Source of the DNA: Streptomyces kanamyceticus
Lineage (GTDB): Bacteria; Actinomycetota; Actinomycetes; Streptomycetales; Streptomycetaceae
Reading direction: 5' to 3'
Assembly (NCBI RefSeq): GCF_008704495.1
Contig: NZ_CP023699.1
Span: 1-64,000, forward strand
DNA: 64,000 nucleotides
Within the stretch, counting starts at the first letter, position 1, and each line of letters opens with the position of its first letter. A model generated the notes under the pieces. That model saw only the letters and a list, made by a program, of their open reading frames with translations. It had not been told where the DNA came from and made no database searches. Of this stretch, positions 7,668-15,278 are shown piece after piece. Position numbers and translations under genes: made by a program.

Positions 7668-8678
7668 GTGGCCGACGTAACTCTGCGGGACGTGGCCAGG
7701 GCCTCCGGCTGCTCCGTCGCCACGGTCTCCCGGGTCCTCGCGGGCACCCGCCCGGTCGGCGCCGAGACCGCCCGCCGGGTGCGCGAGGCCGCCGAAGCCC
7801 TCGGCTACCGGCCCAATCACGCGGCCCGCGCGCTGCGCAGCCGCTCCACCGGCACGGTCGGCCTCGTCCTGCCGCAGATCACGAACCCCTTCTATCCGGG
7901 CCTGGTGCGGGAGTTGACGCACGCGCTGCACGCCGACGGGCGGGCCGTGCTCCTCGCCGACTGCGACGACGATCCGGTGGCCGAGGCGGAGCGCATCGGC
8001 GACCTGCTGAGCCGACAGGTCGACGCGCTGCTGGTGATCCCCGCGCACGAGGACCGCAGCAGGGAGGCGGTGGCCGCGGCGGCCGCCCGGGTGCCGCTGG
8101 TCCTGATGGACCGGGGCTGCGGGCCCGGCATCGCCGACTCCGTCGCGGTCGACAACGCCGCGGGCATGGCGCTCGTCCTGGATCATCTGGCCGCCGCGGG
8201 CCGTCGCCGCGTCTGCTTCCTGGGGGCTGCGGGGACGGCGTCGGCCGCCACCGAGCGGCGTGCCGCCTACGCGGCGGGGGCGGGTGCCATCGACCCCGGC
8301 GCGCCGGAGCGGCTCTTCCTCGGCGACTTCTCCGTGGAGTGGGGCAGGGCCGCTGTCGACGAGGTGTGGGACACCCGCCCCGACGCCGTCGTCTGCGCCA
8401 ACGACCTCATTGCCATCGGCGCGCTCCAGCGCCTCCAGCAGCTCGGCGCCGACGTACCCGGCGAGGTCGCCGTGACCGGCTTCGACGACATCCCGATGGC
8501 GGCGCTGTCCGCCCCCGGGGTCACCACGGTCCGCCAGCCCGTCGCCGAACTGGCCGCCGAAGCGGCGCGGTTGCTCGATCAGCGTCTTTCCGGTGGCGAG
8601 GACGGGCCGCAGCGGGCGATACGGCTCGCGCCGGAACTGGTCGTACGCGAGTCGAGCGGCACGGCTGGCGCGCGCTGA
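7668..8678 (+). CDS. LacI-family repressor
   Basis: A 336-residue regulator. The DNA-binding domain occupies the first 60 residues: VTLRDVARASGCSVATVSRVL, then the hinge region YRPNHAARALRSRSTGTVGLVLP. A sugar-binding-protein-like effector domain follows. Start GTG 7668 is chosen because it places the HTH at the extreme N-terminus and has GAAGGG about ten bases upstream; the open frame extends further back without family similarity. It is divergent from the nucleoside hydrolase/MFS operon, which it most likely represses through the palindrome at 7461-7476, with a nucleoside or ribose as inducer (inferred). Confidence 0.92.
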   Translation: MADVTLRDVARASGCSVATVSRVLAGTRPVGAETARRVREAAEALGYRPNHAARALRSRSTGTVGLVLPQITNPFYPGLVRELTHALHADGRAVLLADCDDDPVAEAERIGDLLSRQVDALLVIPAHEDRSREAVAAAAARVPLVLMDRGCGPGIADSVAVDNAAGMALVLDHLAAAGRRRVCFLGAAGTASAATERRAAYAAGAGAIDPGAPERLFLGDFSVEWGRAAVDEVWDTRPDAVVCANDLIAIGALQRLQQLGADVPGEVAVTGFDDIPMAALSAPGVTTVRQPVAELAAEAARLLDQRLSGGEDGPQRAIRLAPELVVRESSGTAGAR

Positions 8679-8728
8679 GCGCTCCGCGGGGTGTGGAGTG
8701 CGTCGTCCTCGGGTCGGTGGGGGCTGGT

Positions 8729-8757
8729 CGCGCGGTTCCCCGCGCCCCTGACGGGGC
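8729..8757. repeat. Intergenic GC-rich repeat, copy 2
   Basis: Matches the element at 31-59 in 28 of 29 positions and contains the same CCCC/GGGG hairpin. It lies 50 bp past the LacI stop codon. Confidence 0.6.
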
Positions 8758-8768
8758 GCCACACCGCG

Positions 8769-8819
8769 CGCCGCTCGCTCCCGGCGCTCGGGAACCCGGC
8801 ACGCCGGGAGCGAGCGGCG
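8769..8819. terminator. Long perfect hairpin between convergent genes
   Basis: A perfect 17-bp inverted repeat (8769-8785 and 8803-8819) with a 17-nt loop lies between the convergent LacI gene and the M64 peptidase gene. There is no T-tract, as is common in Streptomyces. It probably terminates both transcripts. Confidence 0.75.
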
Positions 8820-8829
8820 GCTCAGCCCG

Positions 8830-10176
8830 TCAGCGCGTCACGCGCCAGGTGAGCGTGTCCGTCAGGAGGGTGCGCAGCTGTGGGTCGCGGACCGACTTCG
8901 TCGGGTCCGTGGCGCGCACCGACAGGGTGTGGGTACGGCCGTCGGCCGGTACGCCGAGGGCGCGCGGCGAGACGACGCTCTCGCCCTTCGCCTGCCGGAC
9001 CTCACGGCCGTCGACGCGCCAGCTCAGCCGCACGCCGTCGGCCGCCTGCACGGCCACCTTGGCGTCGCGCCGCACGGCCCGGTCGGTGCCCGTGATCGCC
9101 GTGACGACGGACGCGTGCCGGTGGAAGCCCGCGATCATGGCCTCCCGCCCGGGCAGATTGAACTCGCGGCCGAGCGTGCGCATGATCGAGTCACTGGTGG
9201 GGCGGTAGAGGCCGCGCGGGTAGTAGCCGCCGCCCTCGTAGGCACCGACCTTGCCGCCGTCCGGCGACGTCTGGCCGATCCACCGGTACCACTTCTTCTT
9301 CTGGGCGGTGAGCTGGGCGGCCGTGAGCTTGCTGGTGTTGGCCTCCCAGGGTTCGGCGCCCGTGTAGGTGCCGTACTCGTCGTACCAGTACTCGTCGGCG
9401 AGCTTGCCGAGCGAGTGGCCCGTCTCGTGGACGGCGACCTGGTCGGACTGGGCGTTGTCCGACGAGGCGGTGGCGATGCCGTCGTAGCCGGACGGCGACG
9501 TGATGTCGTTGTACCCCGCGCCGCCGTACTTGGTGGAGTTGGCGAGGACGATCACGAGGTCGGGGTCCGCGGCCTTCTTGGCGTACGACTCGACCTTGTT
9601 GGTGTCCACGCACAGCAGGCGCTCGATGCCGTCGCAGAAGAAGGCGGAGCCGAGCGCGGTGTCCTTGACGGTGCCGCTGGTCGGGTCGCCGGAGACGCCG
9701 GACTGCCGGGAGACCGCGTCCACGGCCCAGACGTTGAAAAGACCCTTGTACGCGGCGTACGGCTCGACGGCGGAGATCTTCGCCCACTTGGCCCGGACGT
9801 CGGCGTGGAAGTCCTCCTGCTGCGCGGCGGTGTAGCCGTCGCCGATGAAGACGACGTCGAGCTTGGACGCGGTCGGGCCTGCCTGCACGATGGGGACGAC
9901 GTCACCGTCGCCCTTGATCTCCGAGCGCTCCTTCGAGGAGAGCGCGTCGGACGCGGGCACCTCGGCGTGCCGGGGGTGGCCGCCGGGCCCGGTGAAGTAC
10001 TCGACGCGCTGGGTCTGCCCGGCGGCCGGGTCAGGGCCCGCCGCCGTGGCCGTACCCGCGGGTCCCGTCGCGGCGAGGCCCGCGGCGAGCGCGATGCCGG
10101 TCGCGAGGGCGATGCGCAGGGGCGTGCGTCTGGCACGGCCGGGGGTCCTTGCCGGTATTCGTCGTGTGGGGGGCAT
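8830..10176 (-). CDS. Secreted M64-family metallopeptidase
   Basis: Zinc peptidase related to IgA peptidase M64, 448 residues. A signal peptide with an Arg-rich start (residues 1-20) and hydrophobic core (about 21-45) ends near TATAAG. The catalytic site is H250-E-T-G-H254-SLGKLADEY, the HExxH zinc motif followed by Asp261. VVFIGDGYTAAQQEDF (about 108-123) is typical of the family. The last about 90 residues form a beta-rich domain. Start ATG 10176 follows AAAGGACG. Natural substrates are unknown. Direct repeats in the promoter region may be regulatory. Confidence 0.92.
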   Translation of the reverse strand: MPPTRRIPARTPGRARRTPLRIALATGIALAAGLAATGPAGTATAAGPDPAAGQTQRVEYFTGPGGHPRHAEVPASDALSSKERSEIKGDGDVVPIVQAGPTASKLDVVFIGDGYTAAQQEDFHADVRAKWAKISAVEPYAAYKGLFNVWAVDAVSRQSGVSGDPTSGTVKDTALGSAFFCDGIERLLCVDTNKVESYAKKAADPDLVIVLANSTKYGGAGYNDITSPSGYDGIATASSDNAQSDQVAVHETGHSLGKLADEYWYDEYGTYTGAEPWEANTSKLTAAQLTAQKKKWYRWIGQTSPDGGKVGAYEGGGYYPRGLYRPTSDSIMRTLGREFNLPGREAMIAGFHRHASVVTAITGTDRAVRRDAKVAVQAADGVRLSWRVDGREVRQAKGESVVSPRALGVPADGRTHTLSVRATDPTKSVRDPQLRTLLTDTLTWRVTR

Positions 10177-10210
10177 GGGCGTCCTTTCGAAGTCCGCGAT
10201 ATAAATGGCG

Positions 10211-10227
10211 GGTTAAGCGGGGTTAAG
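10211..10227. promoter_or_regulatory. GGTTAAG direct repeat upstream of the M64 gene
   Basis: GGTTAAG occurs at 10211-10217 and 10221-10227, ten bases apart, that is one helical turn. It lies 35-50 bp upstream of the peptidase start. It could be a regulator-binding site. The rest of the gap 10177-10407 shows no gene. Confidence 0.35.
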
Positions 10228-10407
10228 GCGCCGCTCAACGTAGAGGCTCGTGGGGCGTCAGGCAATGGCTGTGCGTCAAGTCATCCATGGGCCAGCCCAG
10301 TTCACGCCGTTCGCGGCTCGGTATCCGGCCATGCGTACGGCCTGCGCGATCTGGGCACGAAATGACCTGCACGATGTGCGCGTGCGGCGGCATACGGAGA
10401 GGCAGCG

Positions 10408-11862
10408 GTGGAGCGGAACGTGGAGCGGAGCAGTTCCGACGGCGTACGGAGCGAGGGCACGCGGGCCGACGGCGCGCCGAACGAGGGCGTCCGGGCCGAC
10501 GATCCGGCCGAGATCGGGCGGCGCGTGCTGCGCCTTCGCGCTGAACGCGGCCTCACCCAGCGCCAGTTGGCAGAGCCCGCCTACACCCCCGCGTACGTCT
10601 CCACGCTGGAGGCGGGCAAGGTGCGGCCCTCCGAAGCGGCCCTGCGTCACCTCGCCGAGCGCCTCGGTGTCGGCTACGAGGAACTGGCCACCGGACGCCC
10701 CGCCCGGCTCGCCGCCGGTCTGCGCCTGCGCCTCACCGACGCGCGGCGCGCCCTGGCCACCGGAGCACCGGGCGACGCGGCGGCGCTCTTCCGCGCCCTG
10801 CACGAAGAAGCCGTCACGCATGAACTGGCCGCGGAGCAGGCCGACGCGCTCCTCGGGCTCGGTGACTGCCTGCTGGAATCCGGCGAACTCACCGACGCCC
10901 GTGACTGCTTCGCCGCCGCCGAGCGGCTCCTCGCCGACGATCCGCTGCCGCGCCGCGTCCCGGCGATCCGGGGCCGGGCCACCGCCCATCTCCTCACCGG
11001 CGAGCTGCGGTACGCCTGTTACCTCCTGGAGAGCACCCTCGACGAGCTCAACGCCGCCTCACTGCACGACCCCGAGGCGCTGCTGCTGCTCTATACGGCG
11101 TCCATCGCCCCGTACATGGACATGGGCGCGCACGCCAGGGCCGCGCACGCCGCCGAACTGGCACTCGCGCTCGCGCCCGGCGTCGGCGATCCGGCGCTGG
11201 TCGCGGGGATGCACCGGGGGGTGGCCCGTACGCTCATCGCCGAGGGGCGCATCGCCGAGGCCGACGCGTCGCTGGCCAAGGCGCAGGAGCTCTACCGTCA
11301 GCTGCACATCCGCACCGAACTCGCCCACTGCCACTGGATGCGCGGCTACGTCCACGCCCAGGACGGCGACCTGGAACAGGCCGAGAGCGAACTGCGCACG
11401 GCCCGCGACATCCTCGCCTCCAAGCGGGCCGCGCTCTTCACCGAGCAGGTCGAGGTGGAACTGGCCGACGTCCTGCGGCGACGCGGCAAGACCGAGGAGG
11501 CGGAGGCGCTGCTGCGGCCGCTCCTGATGTCCGGTGCCGACGGCGCCGGGGACGAGACGGGCGCCCTCGGCGCGGGCCGGGGCGCGGTGCACGCGGGCGG
11601 CGCGCACCGGCTGCTCGGGCTCATCGCCGAGGAGCGCGGCGACACCGAGTGCGCCGAGGAGCACTACTGCGCGGCCCTCTCCCTGCTCGAACGGTCCAGT
11701 GCCGCGGGCGACTTGGCCGACCTGTGCCGCCTCCTGGGCGATCTGCTGCGCCGCTCCGGGCGGGTGGAGGCCGCGATGGACGCCTATCGCACGGGACTCG
11801 GGCATCGCGCCGCACCGGGTACGACGACGCTGGGGCCCGCGCCCGCCACCCCGCCGATGTGA
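10408..11862 (+). CDS. XRE-family regulator with TPR-like domain
   Basis: A 484-residue protein. Following a charged leader, the HTH lies at about residues 36-90: IGRRVLRLRAERGLTQRQLA, then YVSTLEAGKVRPSEAALRHLA. The remaining 390 residues are helical repeats resembling tetratricopeptide units (for example ALLGLGDCLLESGELTDARD, and AHCHWMRGYVHAQDGDLEQA). This architecture is common in Streptomyces for regulators sensing peptides or partner proteins. Start GTG 10408 is the earliest in frame; a later start before the HTH is possible. Two 19-bp tandem repeats lie just past the stop. Confidence 0.85.
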   Translation: MERNVERSSSDGVRSEGTRADGAPNEGVRADDPAEIGRRVLRLRAERGLTQRQLAEPAYTPAYVSTLEAGKVRPSEAALRHLAERLGVGYEELATGRPARLAAGLRLRLTDARRALATGAPGDAAALFRALHEEAVTHELAAEQADALLGLGDCLLESGELTDARDCFAAAERLLADDPLPRRVPAIRGRATAHLLTGELRYACYLLESTLDELNAASLHDPEALLLLYTASIAPYMDMGAHARAAHAAELALALAPGVGDPALVAGMHRGVARTLIAEGRIAEADASLAKAQELYRQLHIRTELAHCHWMRGYVHAQDGDLEQAESELRTARDILASKRAALFTEQVEVELADVLRRRGKTEEAEALLRPLLMSGADGAGDETGALGAGRGAVHAGGAHRLLGLIAEERGDTECAEEHYCAALSLLERSSAAGDLADLCRLLGDLLRRSGRVEAAMDAYRTGLGHRAAPGTTTLGPAPATPPM

Positions 11863-11869
11863 CAGCTCG

Positions 11870-11907
11870 CGCCTGTTCTCCCGCATCACGCCTGTTCTCC
11901 TGCATCG
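11870..11907. repeat. 19-bp tandem repeat after the XRE gene
   Basis: Two adjacent 19-bp units (11870-11888 and 11889-11907), both beginning CGCCTGTTCTCC, differ at two positions. They begin eight bases after the stop codon. Confidence 0.75.
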
Positions 11908-12007
11908 AAGGATGTAGCGCGAATTCCTCCGAGGCTACGACTCCCGTGCCCGCGAGGGCGCCGAGGATGGTGATCACCATCCGGCACAGGCACACGAGGA
12001 GAAGCAC

Positions 12008-13027
12008 ATGACCGAGCCGACGACCTCCCCACCCGCTCCCTCCTTGATCGGCGCGCTGGGCAGGGCCGTGGGCGGCGGTGTCGCCATGGGCGTGGCCCTC
12101 GGCGTCGGGACGGCCGCGGGGCCGCGCGTCGCCGACGCACTGGGTCTCACCGGGTTCGCCGCCAGGCTCGTACCGGCCGTCCTGGTCAGCGCGGTGGCCG
12201 TGCCGCTCGTCGTGGCGGCGCTGCGGCGCCGGGGGCGCTCACTGACGTCCATCGGGTTCGGTGACCCGATGGCGGCGCTGCGCGCCCTGCTGACCGGCGC
12301 GGGCGTGACGGCGGCCGCCGCGACGCTCGTCCTCGGGGCGGGCACCGCCGCGGGAATGCTCAGCTGGTCGCGCCCCGATCCGCTCGCGCTCGCCGCGTTC
12401 CTGGTGACGAACGGAGTGATCGCCCTGCTCCTCGAGGCGCTCCCCGAGGAGACGACGCTGCGCGGCTACACCTGGACCGCGCTGCGCGGCCGCTTCGGCG
12501 GTCTGGTGACGGCGCTCGGTACGACCGCCGTGTTCCTGGTCGTGCCGGGTCTCTCGACGGTGGTGGGGTCGTGGACCGCGCGGCTCGTCGGCGGCGACCC
12601 CGGCCCCGTGGGGTGGGCGCCGGGCGGGCAGAACGCGGCCGACTACCTGTTTCTCCTGACGGTGTTCGGGCTGACGCTCGTGACGGCACGTACGGCGGTG
12701 CGGGGCGCGCCGCTGTACGCCGCCATCGGCACCCATCTGACCTTTCTGACGGTCAACCGCGTCACGTTCGAGGGCGAGAAGCGTGACGCCGGGTGGCATG
12801 CGGAGCTGCTCGATCCCGGTGCCGAACTCCTCGTACCCATCTACCTGTTGGTCGCCATGGCGGGCTTCGCGGTGTGGCGGATGGTGGGCCGCCGCGGGCC
12901 CTATCGCACGCCCCGCTCCCCTTCCTCCCTCGCCTCTCCCGCTTCTCTCTCCTCCCTCTCCGGAGGTGGGGCCACCGCCCGCAGGACCTCGACCAGTGCC
13001 GACACCGTCGGCCGGTTCTCGGCCTGA
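12008..13027 (+). CDS. CPBP-family intramembrane protein
   Basis: A 339-residue membrane protein with about eight hydrophobic segments. It carries the CPBP/Abi hallmark EExxxRG in EALPEETTLRGYTW and a later conserved His in IGTHLTFLTVNR. Both contribute to the putative membrane-embedded protease site. Start ATG 12008 has GAGGAG upstream. The last about 45 residues are a Ser/Pro/Ala low-complexity tail encoded by a pyrimidine-rich tract that overlaps, antisense, the 3' end of the convergent LysR gene by 127 nt. Function in this strain is unknown; CPBP proteins include prenyl endopeptidases and bacteriocin self-immunity proteins. Confidence 0.8.
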   Translation: MTEPTTSPPAPSLIGALGRAVGGGVAMGVALGVGTAAGPRVADALGLTGFAARLVPAVLVSAVAVPLVVAALRRRGRSLTSIGFGDPMAALRALLTGAGVTAAAATLVLGAGTAAGMLSWSRPDPLALAAFLVTNGVIALLLEALPEETTLRGYTWTALRGRFGGLVTALGTTAVFLVVPGLSTVVGSWTARLVGGDPGPVGWAPGGQNAADYLFLLTVFGLTLVTARTAVRGAPLYAAIGTHLTFLTVNRVTFEGEKRDAGWHAELLDPGAELLVPIYLLVAMAGFAVWRMVGRRGPYRTPRSPSSLASPASLSSLSGGGATARRTSTSADTVGRFSA

Positions 13028-13857
13028 GCGCGGAACACCACCACGATGTGCCGCTCCACCGTCTCGCGCAGCGCCACCACGTCGAAGCGGGAGCGGCGCA
13101 GGCGGAGCATCAGGCCCGTCACCGTGCTCACGCCGACGCCCGCCTCGACCAGGGCGAGGGTGGCCGCGGTGTCCGTCACCTCATGTTCGACGAGCGGCTC
13201 GGTGCCCGCGCGACGGCAGGCGGTGCGCACGGCACGGCCGTAGTAGCTGTCGCCGGGCGGAAGGATCCAGCCGAGGCCCGCCGTGTCCGTGAGGGAGACG
13301 GTCTCGGTGCCCGCCATCGAGCCCGCGGGCACCGCGAGGGCGAATCGTTCGCGGTACAGGCGCAGCATCCGCAGCGCGGGATCGCGCGGGATGGGTACGT
13401 CGGGGTAGTCGAGGCCGAGAGCGAGGTCGACGCCGCCGGACGCGACCGCGTCGTACACCTCGTCGACGTCCATGTCACGGCTGCGCACCGTGAGTCCGGG
13501 GAGCACCTCGCCGGTCCTGCGCAGGGCCAGCGGGAGTATCTCGGCGGCGACCGTGGCGAACAGGCCGACCCGCAGCACGCCGCTCACCTCTCCGCGGCCG
13601 CGCGCGAGTGCTTCGAGTGCCTCCGCTTCGGTGGTCAGGATCCGCTCGGCGTACCGCGCCAGGGTCAGGCCCTCGTCGGTCAGCTCCACCCGGCGGCCCA
13701 CGCGCCGCAGCAGCTCCACTCCCGTGGACCGCTCGAGCGCCGCGAGTTGCTGCGAGATGCCTCCGGGGGTGTACCCCAGGGCGTCGGCGACCGCCGTGAT
13801 GGTTCCCCGTTTGGTCAGCTCCACCAGGGACCTCAACTGGGCGCTCGCCCCATACAT
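12901..13857 (-). CDS. LysR-family regulator of the adjacent catabolic operon
   Basis: A LysR regulator of 318 residues from ATG 13857. The HTH begins immediately (QLRSLVELTKRGTITAVADALGY in two overlapping blocks, then GISQQLAALERSTGVELLRR), followed by an effector-binding domain. A GTG at 13962 would add 35 residues with no family similarity and would bury a perfect palindrome (13862-13877) inside the gene. The gene is divergent from the FAD oxidase-HglS-ALDH operon, so it is the likely activator; the inducer may be pipecolate or aminoadipate (inferred). The C-terminal 25 residues are Glu/Arg/Gly-rich and overlap the CPBP gene. Confidence 0.88.
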   Translation of the reverse strand: MYGASAQLRSLVELTKRGTITAVADALGYTPGGISQQLAALERSTGVELLRRVGRRVELTDEGLTLARYAERILTTEAEALEALARGRGEVSGVLRVGLFATVAAEILPLALRRTGEVLPGLTVRSRDMDVDEVYDAVASGGVDLALGLDYPDVPIPRDPALRMLRLYRERFALAVPAGSMAGTETVSLTDTAGLGWILPPGDSYYGRAVRTACRRAGTEPLVEHEVTDTAATLALVEAGVGVSTVTGLMLRLRRSRFDVVALRETVERHIVVVFRAQAENRPTVSALVEVLRAVAPPPEREEREAGEAREEGERGVR

Positions 13858-13861
13858 ATAG

Positions 13862-13877
13862 CGATCGTAATCGATCG
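13862..13877. promoter_or_regulatory. LysR operator candidate
   Basis: CGATCG-TAAT-CGATCG, a perfect 6-bp dyad with a 4-nt centre, lies directly upstream of the preferred LysR start. It contains the T-N11-A arrangement expected for LysR boxes. Confidence 0.6.
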
Positions 13878-14049
13878 ACCGCACGAAGTGTTCATGGACG
13901 GCGCACGCCGGGTGCTGCACCATGGCGGGCAGCAAGCTGTTCAGCGTTTCGCGCCACGCCACGACAGCCCGGCCACCACCCGTTCGGACAGCGGGACTTC
14001 GGGTCTCGGGACCGGCCTAGGGTGACGGCACCTGGAAGGGAGCGACCCC

Positions 14050-15231
14050 TTGCCCCGTTCAGCGCCCTCGGAGTTCCGCACTCTGCCGTCCCATGCCGAT
14101 GTGGTCGTCGTCGGGGGCGGGGTGATGGGTACCAGCATCGCCTTCCACCTGGCCGAGGCGGGCGCAGGCGACATCGTCGTCGTGGAGCGCGACGAGCTGG
14201 GACAGGGCAGTTCGGGCAAGCCGATCGGCGGGGTCCGCGCGCAGTTCTCCGACCCGCTCAACATCGAGCTCGGCCTGCGCAGCCTGCGGGCCTACGAGGA
14301 CTTTCCGCGCCGCCCGGGTACGGGTATCGGCCTCGACACCGTGGGCTATCTCTTCCTGCTGACCGGACAGGACCAGGCGGCGGAGTTCGAGGCCGCCGTG
14401 CGCACCCAGAACGAACTCGGCGTCCCCAGCCGCATGATCGGGGCCCACGAGGCCAAGGACCTGTGCCCCTACCTGCGCACGGAGGGACTCGTCGCCGCCT
14501 GCTACTCCCCCACCGACGGCCACGCGCGTCCCGGTCTCGTCGTGCGCGGGTACGCGAGCGCCGCGGCCGACGCCGGTGCCGTCCTCGCGACCCACACCAC
14601 GGTGCTCGGCATGGACACCACCGGCGACCGGGTCCGCGTCGTGCACACCGACCGCGGCGCCATCTCCTGCGCCACCGTCGTGTGCGCGGCAGGGGCCTGG
14701 TCGGCGGAGGTCGGCGCCATGGTGGGCGTGGACCTGCCGGTGCGCCCCGTGCGGCGTCAACTCGCCTTCACCGTCCCGCTGGTGCCCGCCACGCCGCGCA
14801 TCCCCTTCACCATCGACTTCGCGTCGTCGGCGTACTTCCACAACAGCGACGACGGGCTGCTCCTCGGCCTCGCCGACCCGGCGCAGGCCGACGGGTTCGA
14901 CACGACGTGGACGCCGGAGTGGCTCGACCTGTTCCGCGAGGTCGCACGGCACCGCGCGCCCGCACTCGCGGACATGGAGACGGACGGCGGCTGGGCGGGC
15001 CTGTACGAGGTGACGCCGGACCACAACGCGCTCATCGGCCGCTCCGAGATCCTCCCCAACTTCCTTTACGCCACCGGGTTCTCCGGCCACGGCTTCCTCC
15101 AGGCACCCGCCGTCGGCGAGCTCGTCCGCGATCTCCACCTGGGGCGGAGGCCCTTCGTCGACATCGCGCCGCTCGGCGCCGACCGCTTCGGCCCGGGCGT
15201 CGTGGGCCGCCCGGAGGCACACGTGGTTTGA
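14050..15231 (+). CDS. FAD-dependent amino acid oxidase, probable L-pipecolate oxidase (AmaA-like)
   Basis: A 393-residue DAO-family flavoenzyme. The N-terminal Rossmann motif is VVVVGGGVMGTSIAFHLAEA (G22, G24, G27), and the Glu of VVERD binds the ribose of FAD. The C-terminal block YEVTPDHNALIG, then YATGFSGHGF, is shared with sarcosine and glycine oxidases. Start TTG 14050 is supported by GGAAGGGAG about eight bases upstream. It is first gene of an operon with an HglS-type dioxygenase and ALDH7. In Pseudomonas the corresponding set oxidises L-pipecolate toward 2-aminoadipate 6-semialdehyde, hence the call; sarcosine or proline-like substrates remain possible. Confidence 0.8.
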   Translation: MPRSAPSEFRTLPSHADVVVVGGGVMGTSIAFHLAEAGAGDIVVVERDELGQGSSGKPIGGVRAQFSDPLNIELGLRSLRAYEDFPRRPGTGIGLDTVGYLFLLTGQDQAAEFEAAVRTQNELGVPSRMIGAHEAKDLCPYLRTEGLVAACYSPTDGHARPGLVVRGYASAAADAGAVLATHTTVLGMDTTGDRVRVVHTDRGAISCATVVCAAGAWSAEVGAMVGVDLPVRPVRRQLAFTVPLVPATPRIPFTIDFASSAYFHNSDDGLLLGLADPAQADGFDTTWTPEWLDLFREVARHRAPALADMETDGGWAGLYEVTPDHNALIGRSEILPNFLYATGFSGHGFLQAPAVGELVRDLHLGRRPFVDIAPLGADRFGPGVVGRPEAHVV

Positions 15232-15240
15232 ACCCCCCTG

Positions 15241-15256
15241 TCCCGGTTGACCGGGA
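15241..15256. other. Small hairpin between oxidase and dioxygenase genes
   Basis: TCCCGGT-TG-ACCGGGA forms a 7-bp stem in the 47-nt gap between the first two genes of the operon. It could tune expression or stabilise the mRNA; no function is shown. Confidence 0.35.
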
Positions 15257-15278
15257 TCTGGCCGATCGAAAGGACGAC

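Noticed and set aside
12905-12970. Pyrimidine-rich tract as a possible repeat array or triplex element
   Set aside because: It is coding on both strands and has no regular unit.
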